Of a stretch of 64,000 nucleotides of DNA, positions 1-7,348 are shown piece by piece. The notes under the pieces were generated by a model. The model was given only the letters and a program-made list of their open reading frames with translations. It was not told the DNA's origin and searched no databases. Made by a program: the position numbers and the translations under genes. Source of the DNA: Rummeliibacillus suwonensis (lineage in GTDB: Bacteria > Bacillota > Bacilli > Bacillales_A > Planococcaceae); assembly GCF_007896435.1 (NCBI RefSeq), contig NZ_VCBL01000001.1, positions 1,822,271 through 1,886,270 on the forward strand, in the 5' to 3' direction. Within the stretch, counting starts at the first letter, position 1. Each line of letters opens with the position of its first letter.

Positions 1-723
1 GTTTATTATGTCAATCGAGATGAACTTGAGAAATCTGACTATGAACTAATTAAAGAACAGGAGCTTTCTTTTAGAGGCGAACACAATTGGATTCAATTCC
101 GTAGCTATAAACCTGGTTTTGTTCCATGGCATCCTGATGTGGAAGATACAAAAACGCTTATTTTAGTGCTTCAACAAATGATTCAGCTTGTTGAGCAATG
201 TAAAAATGGCTGGCAACTGCCCTTTTTTGAGGATTCAAGCTTGTGTGTCACTCGCCATATAGATAGTCATGGAGAATGGATTGAAAGTGTGTTTCAAATA
301 AAAGATCCATTGGATGAGGATGTGCAGATCTATCCTGCATTATCCGATTTTGAAATTGTCCAAATCAAGAAAAAAAAGCATAGCAATCTTCAACTAGAAT
401 TTGAACTATTCTATCTACCTCAAGCCGTAGAAGACCCAACTTATAATCGCCCATTTTTCCCTGTATTTTGTGTCGCAATTGATCGAAATACGGGCATGGT
501 TTGCTATCAACAAATATTGCCTCCGCAAATAAATGCAGCGATAGCACAAGGAGAATTCGTCGATGCACTTAAACAATTGAGTGCCAGACCTCAAACGCTA
601 TTTGTTACTCCGAAGATCAACCATTATTTAGAACCTTTAGCCCAAAAACTAAACATCACATTGAAATCTTCCGAGCCATTAGTAGAAATACAACAGTTTA
701 AAAATTACATGCGCTATCAATAG
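1..723 (+). CDS. DUF6930/DUF7309-like protein, 5' end outside window
   Basis: The frame is open from base 1 to the TAG at 721-723, so this is the last 240 residues of a longer gene. An internal Met at 139 should not be taken as the start, because the upstream codons (VYYVNRDELEK... and a WIQFRSYKPGFVPWHP stretch) continue the same soluble protein. The sequence recalls the DUF7309/DUF6930 proteins of Bacillota, which often occur with SEC-C or pRiA4b ORF-3 domains. That assignment is from memory and weak. No catalytic motif, signal peptide or membrane segment is visible. A pRiA4b ORF-3 protein occurs independently at 60429-61253. Function unknown. Confidence 0.6.
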   Translation, partial: VYYVNRDELEKSDYELIKEQELSFRGEHNWIQFRSYKPGFVPWHPDVEDTKTLILVLQQMIQLVEQCKNGWQLPFFEDSSLCVTRHIDSHGEWIESVFQIKDPLDEDVQIYPALSDFEIVQIKKKKHSNLQLEFELFYLPQAVEDPTYNRPFFPVFCVAIDRNTGMVCYQQILPPQINAAIAQGEFVDALKQLSARPQTLFVTPKINHYLEPLAQKLNITLKSSEPLVEIQQFKNYMRYQ

Positions 724-821
724 TAAATGTTTTATTATGTTCAAAAATATGAAGTCGAGCGCGCTTTATAAATATTAGTCGTCGTCCTTTAGCATTTTTT
801 AATTTCCTCTTCCATCCAAAC

Positions 822-850
822 TTGAAAAAAGGCCAAACTACACGTATACT
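822..850 (+). promoter_or_regulatory. sigma-A promoter for antitoxin RNA
   Basis: TTGAAA at 822-827 and TATACT at 845-850 are separated by exactly 17 bp. The promoter fires to the right into a region with no rightward gene until 1336. It fits the promoter of the antisense RNA of the type I toxin encoded on the other strand at 987-1070. Confidence 0.6.
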
Positions 851-856
851 AAAGAT

Positions 857-996
857 ATCAATCGCATACATTAAAAAAAGACCGTCGATGATGCTACATC
901 GAACGGTCAACATGATAGTTGGTTCCTCCAAGGGATTGGCTGTTTAGAGTGTGATAACCCATCAGAGCCGTTTACTCAAGGATGGGTTATTTTTTA
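857..996 (+). ncRNA. candidate type I antitoxin RNA
   Basis: A transcript from the promoter at 822-850 would run about 140 nt and end at an AACCCATC/GATGGGTT hairpin (956-988) followed by ATTTTTT. It is antisense to the 3' untranslated region and the last codon of the holin-like toxin at 987-1070. This is the geometry known for TxpA/RatA and BsrG/SR4 in Bacillus subtilis. Promoter, terminator and overlap are seen in the sequence. Expression and function are inferred. Confidence 0.5.
873..908 (-). terminator. terminator of toxin mRNA
   Basis: Read leftward, a GACCGTTCGATG arm pairs with CATCGACGGTC (one bulged base) and is followed by seven T. It lies about 80 nt past the toxin stop codon, so the toxin mRNA would carry a long 3' region covered by the antisense RNA. 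Confidence 0.6.
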
Positions 997-1070
997 TGGT
1001 TAAATGACAGAATCGCAATGACTAACGTTGCAAATGCAATGGCAAACATTAATGCCTCTAATACTGACAT
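987..1070 (-). CDS. holin-like type I toxin, 27 aa
   Basis: The peptide begins MSVLEALMFAIAFATLVIAI and ends LSFNHKK. It has a short acidic start, one hydrophobic helix and a basic tail. This matches the putative holin-like toxin family (TxpA/BsrG/YonT type) that damages the cytoplasmic membrane when expressed. A strong ribosome binding site, GGGGGTGAGG, sits just upstream, and a TATAAT box with an extended TG element lies at 1132-1137 on the same strand. The antisense RNA on the opposite strand overlaps its 3' end. It is too short for routine gene callers. Toxicity is inferred from family resemblance and layout. Confidence 0.7.
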   Translation of the reverse strand: MSVLEALMFAIAFATLVIAILSFNHKK

Positions 1071-1335
1071 GGCCTCACCCCCTTCAGAAGAGGAGTGTGC
1101 CAACCACCCTTGAGTACCAACCATCTTTAGTATTATAGCAAACACTCATTCTTTTTTGTGTACATATTTATTGAGACTTAAAATCCCACTAAAAACAAAT
1201 GATCTAGTTTTTAGTGGAATTTTATATTTAAAGACAATTATCATTAGATTACGGTCATCTGTTTTTGATGATTTTTAATAAGTTCTATTTATATTTTATC
1301 CTAATCAGTAGGCCTTTTTAAATGGAATTGTTACA

Positions 1336-2076
1336 ATGAACTATATATTAGAAAAATTGGATGTGAAAATGATGGATGTGGAAATGGTGATGCAGGAACT
1401 CGAACAACTTGGAAAAGAACGAACGAAAAAAACATATATACGTAACGGCGCACATGAACCATTGTTTGGGGTAGCTACTGGTGCTATGAAGCCACTGTTC
1501 AAAAAAATCAAGAAAAATCAACCATTAGCAGAGCAATTATATGCCACAGGCAACTATGATGCTATGTATTTTGCTGGGATGATTGCAGATCCATCGGTAA
1601 TGACTGTGGAAGATTTTGAACGTTGGATAGATGGCGCTTATTTTTATATGCTGTCCGATTTTGTAGTTGCTGTCACTTTGGCTGAAACAGACATTGCACA
1701 AGAAGTTGCTGATCAATGGATCGCAAGTGGTGAAGAACTCAAAATGTCAGCTGGTTGGAGCTGTTATTGCTGGCTATTAGGAAATCGAGCAGATAGTGAA
1801 TTTAATACCACAAAGATTGCCAATATGCTTGATCAAGTAAAAAAGACGATTCATCATTCTCCTGACAGAACAAAATCCGCCATGAACAATTTTGTTTACA
1901 CAGTGGGCATTTCATATGTGCCGCTACATGAAAAAGCAGTGGAAACAGCGAATGCTATAGGCCCTGTTGAGATAAACCATACAGGCAAGAAAAAAACGAT
2001 TTCCGCCTCTGAAAGTATTCAAAAAGAGGTTGAAAGAGGAAAACTAGGTTTCAAACGGAAATATGTCAGATGTTAA
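1336..2076 (+). CDS. DNA alkylation repair protein, AlkD-like
   Basis: At 246 residues this is the usual size of the PF08713 DNA alkylation repair family, whose HEAT-like helical repeats embrace damaged DNA and excise N3/N7-alkylated bases. Characteristic stretches include the N-terminal KERTKKTYIRNGA, the YFAGMIADP helix, WIDGAYFYMLSD and the DRTKSAMNNFVYTVGISYVP segment. No good ribosome binding site precedes the ATG at 1336. A second in-frame ATG at 1369 (MMDVEMVMQEL) aligns better with the usual family start, so the true start may be there. It appears to be a single-gene unit between toxin-antitoxin debris. Glycosylase activity is inferred from the family; catalytic residues were not individually checked. 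Confidence 0.8.
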   Translation: MNYILEKLDVKMMDVEMVMQELEQLGKERTKKTYIRNGAHEPLFGVATGAMKPLFKKIKKNQPLAEQLYATGNYDAMYFAGMIADPSVMTVEDFERWIDGAYFYMLSDFVVAVTLAETDIAQEVADQWIASGEELKMSAGWSCYCWLLGNRADSEFNTTKIANMLDQVKKTIHHSPDRTKSAMNNFVYTVGISYVPLHEKAVETANAIGPVEINHTGKKKTISASESIQKEVERGKLGFKRKYVRC

Positions 2077-2220
2077 AATTAACTGTGATTCCACGATCCA
2101 AAAATGCATTGATGGTACAAGCAGATTCGTGAATTAACTCAAACAGTTCCTATTGTCCATCCTAACGCGTCGCTTGTAACTCTAAAAGTAATATTAGTAC
2201 CAAATTATTCCAAAAATACT

Positions 2221-2345
2221 GTTGATGGTTTCGCATCGAACGGTCAATATAATAGCCGATTCCTTCAAAAGGATGGGTTTATTAAGAGAAATATACCCCA
2301 TCATGAGCCGCTAACTCAAGATGGGGTATTCTTTTATGATTAAAT
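2221..2345. pseudogene. relic of a second type I toxin-antitoxin unit
   Basis: The stretch repeats the architecture of 880-1005: a GCATCGAACGGTCAA block, then TACCCCATC...GATGGGGTA around a shared GAGCCG-TACTCAAG-like core, then TTTATGATTAAATGA. The last codons of the toxin (SFNHK) can be recognised leftward, but the N-terminal helix and ribosome binding site are gone. It looks like a decayed duplicate of the intact unit. The region from 2077 to 2414 holds nothing else that I can recognise. Confidence 0.55.
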
Positions 2346-2414
2346 GATGACTAAGTGTCACATACTTTCCTCTGAAGACTGATTACTATACAAAGAGAAA
2401 GCTAGGTCTTTTTC

Positions 2415-2645
2415 TTACTCTACATATGCTTTAATAGAGTCTGGGTCAAATCCTAATACCCAGTGACCATTGATGTTTGTTTGAGGCACACCAAGCTGCC
2501 CAGTAGCTTGCACAAGTTTTGCTGCAGCGTTTTGGTCTAATTGAACATTAACCTCTCTATAAGGAAGACCCACACTGTTTAAATAATTTTTAAGCATCGT
2601 GCAATATGGACATGTACTCGTTGTATAAACTGTAATATCGTTCAT
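2415..2645 (-). CDS. glutaredoxin family protein (CPYC)
   Basis: A 76-residue thioredoxin-fold protein with the dithiol motif CPYC near residue 12, the cis-proline context GVPQT and the GFDPDSI C-terminal helix typical of NrdH/GrxC-like small glutaredoxins. It should reduce disulfides or mixed thiol adducts in the cytoplasm. The start is fixed by AAAGGGTGA ahead of the ATG. The promoter region carries an ATAC-N8-GTAT palindrome at 2672-2687, matching the CstR-type operators in front of the sulfur genes. I therefore infer that it belongs to the persulfide stress regulon and may reduce protein or low-molecular-weight persulfides. Confidence 0.85.
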   Translation of the reverse strand: MNDITVYTTSTCPYCTMLKNYLNSVGLPYREVNVQLDQNAAAKLVQATGQLGVPQTNINGHWVLGFDPDSIKAYVE

Positions 2646-2671
2646 GAAGATTCACCCTTTCAATTTATAAT

Positions 2672-2687
2672 ATACCTATATGGGTAT
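2672..2687. promoter_or_regulatory. CstR-type operator (glutaredoxin gene)
   Basis: ATACCTATATGGGTAT, a near-palindrome sitting 27 bp upstream of the glutaredoxin ATG. It matches the six other sites before sulfur genes in this window. Binding by the CstR at 26951-27211 is inferred from the known AT-flanked GC-run operators of CstR/CsoR proteins. Confidence 0.65.
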
Positions 2688-2699
2688 ATTATAATGACA

Positions 2700-3271
2700 G
2701 GAACAATTAGTCAATGATTATGTTCTTTATTTATGGTTCAACATAAAAACTAGGCAATTCATTATATCATCTTATCCTCAAAATATAGCTAATTCATTGA
2801 TCTCTGCAACAGCTTGCTTTCCTATGGAATGTTGAATTTGCTTCCTTAACTAACTCTGCTCAAAGTGAACGAGTATGCATTTTCGAAGACTTGAACAATC
2901 CTCCCACTTCAAACAACCATAAGGTGCCATTGAAAACATGAGTTAATGTGTTCTTTCGCATTTTATGTATGATGAAAAATCATTATTCAAATGAATCAAT
3001 TTTACAAATCATGTTCTTCTTGAAAAATTGGGCCATTTAATGCTGACTGATTTTAATAGTGAATTTTGAAATTGACTCGATCATTTAAATTTTATCGATT
3101 TTTCGATTGTTTGATTTCAAATTTTTATGTAAAAACTAAAAATTATTATTACCTTATAAATAGTTTATACATGATATAAACATCAAAAAAATACTATTTT
3201 TTAGATATTATATTCTATAAATTATCAAATAAAGGATTTATTATCAAACAAATTTCACAATAAATAAGGTA
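2700..3271. other. long AT-rich intergenic region
   Basis: The 570 bases between the glutaredoxin operator and the SQR operator hold no convincing gene. From about 2780 to 2940 the leftward strand reads short protein-like stretches broken by stops, so this could be a decayed coding fragment, but I cannot assign a family. The right half (3040-3270) is extremely A/T-rich. Confidence 0.4.
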
Positions 3272-3287
3272 ATACCCCTATATGTAT
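3272..3287. promoter_or_regulatory. CstR-type operator (SQR gene)
   Basis: ATACCCCTATATGTAT, with an intact left half and a weaker right half. It lies 90 bp upstream of the SQR start. It is the least symmetric of the seven sites. Confidence 0.6.
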
Positions 3288-3377
3288 TTTTATATATAAT
3301 AGTAAAATCAATGATGGAATTATTATTTTTTAAGAAAATACATTTCATTCATATTTCTATTGAAAGGACGTTTTATA

Positions 3378-4799
3378 ATGTCAAAAGTTGTGATTATTGG
3401 AGCTGGCTTTTCCGGTCAAACCGCTGCTCTGTATTTAAACAAAAAATTAGGAAGTCAACATTCAGTCACTGTCATTAACCCATCAGATAGCTTTATATAT
3501 ACTCCTTCTTTAATCTGGGTTGGTATAGGCCGTATGGATCCTGAACGAACAACATTCAGTTTAAGTGAGGTATATAAGAAAAAGGGGATTCACTTTATAA
3601 AAGGATGGGCACAAGAAATCCATCCAGATGAACAATTTGTGCTTGCGAAAAAAACGGATGGAACATCGGTAAAATTAGAATATGATTATTTAATCAATGC
3701 TACAGGCCCACATCTAAATTTCGAAGGTATACCTGGTTTAGGACCAAAACACGGAAATACGTATTCTGTTTGTAATGTTTCACATGCAGTTGCTTGTCGA
3801 AACCAATATTTAGAACAAGTAAAACGAATGGAAACCGGAGAACAAGTGAAGATTTTGATTGGGACAGGTCATGGCGGCTCCACTTGCCAAGGAGCAGCAC
3901 TTGAATACATTATGAATATTCATACCGATTTAACCAAACGAGGATTACGCGATCACGCGAAATTAATGTGGTTTTCAAATGAACCAAAATTAGGTGACCT
4001 TGGTGTAGGTGGTATTAACGCACGGAAGCATGGGTATGTGATGCAATCAGAAAGTTTCATCAAATCTTTATTTGCTGAAATGGATATCTACTATCAAATT
4101 CAATCAGCTCCGACAAAGGTTGAAAAAGGAAAACTTTACTTTGAAAATTATGAGGGAGAAGAAGGTACTATCGACTTTGACTTTGCCATGCTTATTCCGC
4201 AGTTTTTAGGTGTTCGTTTAAAATGGATAAACAAGGATGGGGCCGATATAACTTCGACTGTCACAAATCCAGCTGGTTTTACTTTGGTTGATGCAAACTA
4301 CGGGAAAAAATGGGAGGATTTAAAAGCTAGTGATTGGCCTTCTACCTATCAATCTCCTATTTATCCAAATGTTTTTGCAGCTGGAATTGCTTTTGCACCA
4401 CCAGGGCCTATTTCAAAACCACACGTTACGAAAAATGGAACTGCTATTTCACCTGCTCCTCCTCGTACAGGGATGGCATCCGGTATTATTGGTAAAGTGG
4501 TTGCTTTAAATGTAATAGATATGATTCATGGGAAAAAACCATCTCATCATGAAGCAATGACAGAAATGCCAAGCGCATGTATTGCTTCTGTTGGTAAATC
4601 CACTATAAATGGAGCGGCAGCAACAATGGTCATGTATCCTACTGCACCTGATTATAAACGTTATCCAGAATACGGGCGTGATTTGTCTGTCACAAGTATG
4701 GAAGTTGGTTTAGCAGGAGCATGGATTAAACGTTCATTACACACGATGTTCATTTATAAAATGAAGGGAAATCTTGGTTGGAGCTTTATTCCAGAGTAA
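3378..4799 (+). CDS. sqr: sulfide:quinone oxidoreductase-type flavoprotein
   Basis: SQR oxidises sulfide at the membrane, passing electrons to quinone and releasing persulfide or polysulfide. The 473-residue protein opens with the FAD Rossmann motif GAGFSGQ (residues 8-14). It keeps candidate redox cysteines in CNVSHAVAC (mid-protein) and in SACIASVGKS (C-terminal third), and ends in an amphipathic basic tail that could bind the membrane. A TTG upstream at 3360 is in frame, but GAAAGGACG sits correctly for the ATG at 3378. The operator at 3272-3287, the companion at 4817 and the CstB-type dioxygenase nearby support a sulfide detoxification role. Exact SQR type is not assigned. Confidence 0.85.
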   Translation: MSKVVIIGAGFSGQTAALYLNKKLGSQHSVTVINPSDSFIYTPSLIWVGIGRMDPERTTFSLSEVYKKKGIHFIKGWAQEIHPDEQFVLAKKTDGTSVKLEYDYLINATGPHLNFEGIPGLGPKHGNTYSVCNVSHAVACRNQYLEQVKRMETGEQVKILIGTGHGGSTCQGAALEYIMNIHTDLTKRGLRDHAKLMWFSNEPKLGDLGVGGINARKHGYVMQSESFIKSLFAEMDIYYQIQSAPTKVEKGKLYFENYEGEEGTIDFDFAMLIPQFLGVRLKWINKDGADITSTVTNPAGFTLVDANYGKKWEDLKASDWPSTYQSPIYPNVFAAGIAFAPPGPISKPHVTKNGTAISPAPPRTGMASGIIGKVVALNVIDMIHGKKPSHHEAMTEMPSACIASVGKSTINGAAATMVMYPTAPDYKRYPEYGRDLSVTSMEVGLAGAWIKRSLHTMFIYKMKGNLGWSFIPE

Positions 4800-4816
4800 A
4801 ACAAGGAGAGATTAAT

Positions 4817-4951
4817 ATGCAAAAAGTACATGAAATGAGACCTACAAAAAGGACGATTCACATTCGTCAAAACAAAATTATTCAGTTATATCGTTTTATC
4901 GTATTAAATACAAAAATTTTAAAAACAGCTTTCTTCCCACCCAAAAAATAA
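4817..4951 (+). CDS. SQR-linked small basic protein, 44 aa
   Basis: A short open frame begins 17 bp after the SQR stop with a clear AAGGAGAG ribosome binding site. The product is basic and has the pattern RFIVLNTKILK near its middle. A similar R-F-x-x-L-N-x-K-x-L-K pattern is familiar to me in small proteins next to sulfur and redox enzymes, but I cannot name a family. There is no signal peptide. An amphipathic helix at residues 21-37 might associate with the membrane or with SQR. Co-transcription with SQR is likely; function unknown. Confidence 0.55.
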   Translation: MQKVHEMRPTKRTIHIRQNKIIQLYRFIVLNTKILKTAFFPPKK

Positions 4952-4986
4952 TGGAAGAGATTCTCTTAAATGTAAAAATAGGACGG

Positions 4987-5055
4987 AAAACCGTATGAAA
5001 ATGAATAAACCGTATGAAATCAGATTTATAACCCTGTTCTCATACGGTTTTATTT
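4987..5055. repeat. CATACGG palindrome, copy 1
   Basis: AAACCGTATGA at 5007-5017 pairs with TCATACGGTTT at 5040-5050 and is followed by TATTT. A second AACCGTATGAAA arm lies just before it. The same hairpin occurs at 7121-7304 and 44211-44270, always beyond the end of a rightward gene or between genes. It probably acts as a bidirectional terminator and is also a dispersed repeat. 5056-5309 shows nothing else. Confidence 0.6.
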
Positions 5056-5309
5056 AGGTATAATGAAAATACCATTTTATCCAATAAATACTTCTTTTTA
5101 TTACAAGTATATGTTTGGGTAAAATCCGTGAAAAAGACACCCAAATCTAAATATTGATCTCAGACATATTGGTGAGTAAAACGTGAAAAACTTCCAATTA
5201 GGTGTCCCACGTGAGAAACGAAACAGCTCATAATAAATGTTCATATTTTTTATATAGATCCTGCTTTATGATATTGATCCTATTATAAGGCTTTTTAGAA
5301 ATCTACCTT

Positions 5310-5948
5310 CTAATAGATATCTAAAAGATTGTATTGTTTAGCGAACTCAATCCAATAGCTTCGTTTAGAATTACCCAGTTTGTTACTTATATTTCTTCGA
5401 TGATTTTCTACTGTACGAACGGAGATTCCTAATTTCTCAGCAATCTCTTTTTGAGAATTGCCAAACACTGTTAAGATAAACACATCTTTTTCACGTTGAG
5501 TTAAAGGAAGATCCCATGGCGTTTTTTTATCGTTCATCACTTTTCCATCTTTTTCTACGATTTGTTGATTAGCAAACAATTTTTCGCCATGAATAATCTT
5601 TTTTAATTGTTCCACTAATTCATCTCGCTTTAGCTGCTTGATCAAATAGCCATCTGCACCAGCTTCATAGGCTTTTCGTTGATATACCTCTTCATCGTAC
5701 ATGGAAAATATAACGATTTTAGCGTGTGGAAGAATCCGACGTAGCTCCCCAATCGCTTGCATACCATCCATTCCTTCAGGCATTGACAAATCAAGTAAAA
5801 TCAGATCGAATGAATGATTTAGAGCTTTCACAATTGCCTCTCTTCCATCCTCAGCGAAATGTGTTTCTTCAATTTCAAACAAATCTTCTAACAAAAATGC
5901 TAATCCATCTCTTACAACTGGATGATCATCTACAATTAATATCTTCAT
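5310..5948 (-). CDS. NarL/LuxR-type response regulator
   Basis: A 212-residue regulator of the NarL class. The receiver has the acidic pair D7-D8, the phosphoacceptor D53 in LLLDLSMP, and a conserved Lys in GYLIKQLK. A LuxR-type helix-turn-helix at about 150-205 contains LTQREKDVF and KLGISVRTVENHRRNI. It follows its kinase by 3 bp, so both are translated from one message. By analogy with NreC/DegU-type pairs it would bind promoters as a phosphorylated dimer. Targets cannot be read from the sequence, but the flanking sulfide genes are candidates. Confidence 0.9.
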   Translation of the reverse strand: MKILIVDDHPVVRDGLAFLLEDLFEIEETHFAEDGREAIVKALNHSFDLILLDLSMPEGMDGMQAIGELRRILPHAKIVIFSMYDEEVYQRKAYEAGADGYLIKQLKRDELVEQLKKIIHGEKLFANQQIVEKDGKVMNDKKTPWDLPLTQREKDVFILTVFGNSQKEIAEKLGISVRTVENHRRNISNKLGNSKRSYWIEFAKQYNLLDIY

Positions 5949-5951
5949 CTG

Positions 5952-6950
5952 TCAGTTCTCCTTTAACTTGATCGAGCCTATTACTTTCGTCCCCTCTCCT
6001 ATATTACTTTCCCAATCGATTTTGCCACCAATCATTTCCATTCTCTCGATCATATGATAAAGACCGAATCCATTCTTTTTAGATGCCAACACATTAAAAC
6101 CTTTTCCATTGTCTTCTATTTTAAAATAAAGTGTATCTGCCTCCACTTTAAAAGAAATATCGATAGCTGTGGCTTGTCCGTGTTTGACTGCATTTCGAAC
6201 AGCCTCCTGGATAATACGATAAATATGCAATTCTTTCTCCTTATCTATCATGGCGATATCTTCTATATGTAAGGCAATCGCAATTTTATAAATATATTCC
6301 CAATCCTTAACGCTATCCTGCAGAGCTTGTTTGATCCCTAATTGATCGATAATAACCGGTCGAAGTTGTTTGGATAAGCGCTTAATGTCTTCCATTGTTT
6401 GCTGTAGAGTATGGTCTAATAATTGCAGATGTTTCTGATACCTGTCATTTATCGTCGCCCCTTTTAATCCTTGCAAACCTAAAAATACACTATATACACT
6501 TTGACCGATATGATCATGCAATTCTTGGGTCAAGCGTTTTTGGGTTTCCTCTTGAGCTCTTAAGGTATCATGGACAAGCAGCCTTTTAATCTTATTCTTC
6601 TCTTTTTCCATATTCCATTTAGGATCACGAACAGTAAGAATAATATAAGATTCATCCTCAATTTCAATACGCGACGAACTCATTTCTAATGATTCATCCA
6701 CACCTTCATAGGTAGGCATATGCGCTTGGAACAGAGGAAGGGGATTATCTAATGCTAATATACAACGCTGTTCTCCAGGCTGAACTTCTCGAATCCGACA
6801 ATAAGAACAATAAGGTACAAGTCCACCTATATGCCAGCCGGTTAAATCTTTTGCTTTTTGATTTAAATAGTAAATACTACGTTGTTCATCCATTAAAATA
6901 ACGCCATCTGATAAATAATTAAGGATGATTTGAAAAGCTTGCCTATCCAT
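5952..6950 (-). CDS. NreB-like PAS histidine kinase with three cysteines
   Basis: 332 residues with no membrane segment: an N-terminal PAS domain (1-110), a HisKA_3 dimerisation domain with the phosphoacceptor in ELHDHIGQS (about 140-150), and a HATPase_c domain with NAVKHG, DNGKGFN and GFGL motifs. The PAS domain carries C48, C51 and C63 in a CxxC-x11-C arrangement. NreB of staphylococci binds an oxygen-labile 4Fe-4S cluster through CxxC-x11-CxxC. Here the fourth position (66) is Ala. A strong AGGAGG precedes the ATG. I infer a cytoplasmic redox, oxygen or sulfur-species sensor. Confidence 0.85.
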   Translation of the reverse strand: MDRQAFQIILNYLSDGVILMDEQRSIYYLNQKAKDLTGWHIGGLVPYCSYCRIREVQPGEQRCILALDNPLPLFQAHMPTYEGVDESLEMSSSRIEIEDESYIILTVRDPKWNMEKEKNKIKRLLVHDTLRAQEETQKRLTQELHDHIGQSVYSVFLGLQGLKGATINDRYQKHLQLLDHTLQQTMEDIKRLSKQLRPVIIDQLGIKQALQDSVKDWEYIYKIAIALHIEDIAMIDKEKELHIYRIIQEAVRNAVKHGQATAIDISFKVEADTLYFKIEDNGKGFNVLASKKNGFGLYHMIERMEMIGGKIDWESNIGEGTKVIGSIKLKEN

Positions 6951-7120
6951 TTTGATTGCCTCCTATACAAACCCTATAACTCGACCGTATCAAACAAAAA
7001 CCATTAAGTCAAAAATGAAGATTTCAATCCGTTTTCTCGATAATTCAAGCGTTATTTTAATGTAAAAAGGTGGACAAAGTACAAGTTAGTAACTAATTGA
7101 TGTTAGTATTAATTTTTGAA

Positions 7121-7304
7121 AATAAAACCGTATGAAACCAAGGTTTATAAAGTGAAACTCCATCAGTGAGGGTTTTCTTCATTCCCCACTGACGGGCAGT
7201 TGATCCCCCATCTATCTTTCTCGTTTCTCTCTATATCTTGAGATGGGGGGCTAACTGCCCGTTAAAGTGGGATAAATTTGATTTCATACGGTCTATTTAT
7301 TTTT
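7121..7304. repeat. CATACGG palindrome, copy 2, split by an insertion
   Basis: The arms AATAAAACCGTATGAAA (7121-7137) and TTTCATACGG (7281-7290) match the compact copy at 44211-44270, but are separated by an extra 125 bp (7152-7276). The break falls inside the ATAAA of the loop, and ATAAA is present on both sides of the extra DNA. The hairpin has therefore been opened by an insertion. Confidence 0.7.
7152..7276. mobile_element. two-hairpin interspersed element, inserted copy
   Basis: The element begins GTGAAACTCCATCAGTGAGG and ends AAGTGGGATAAA. Inside are two hairpins: CAGTGAGGG/CCCCACTG and GGGCAGTTGATCCCCC paired with GGGGGGCTAACTGCCC. Related copies lie at 14300-14436, 51569-51784, 52811-53027, 54024-54169 and 62700-62855, with more diverged ones elsewhere. 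No open frame is present, so any movement would depend on an enzyme in trans. Confidence 0.65.
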
Positions 7305-7348
7305 AAGAAGGTTATGTTCCAACCTTCTCATCATATCTTATTGCAAAA

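Noticed and set aside
2780-2940. Possible decayed gene between glutaredoxin and SQR
   Set aside because: Short protein-like stretches can be read leftward, but stops are frequent and I recognise no family, so it is noted only as intergenic DNA.
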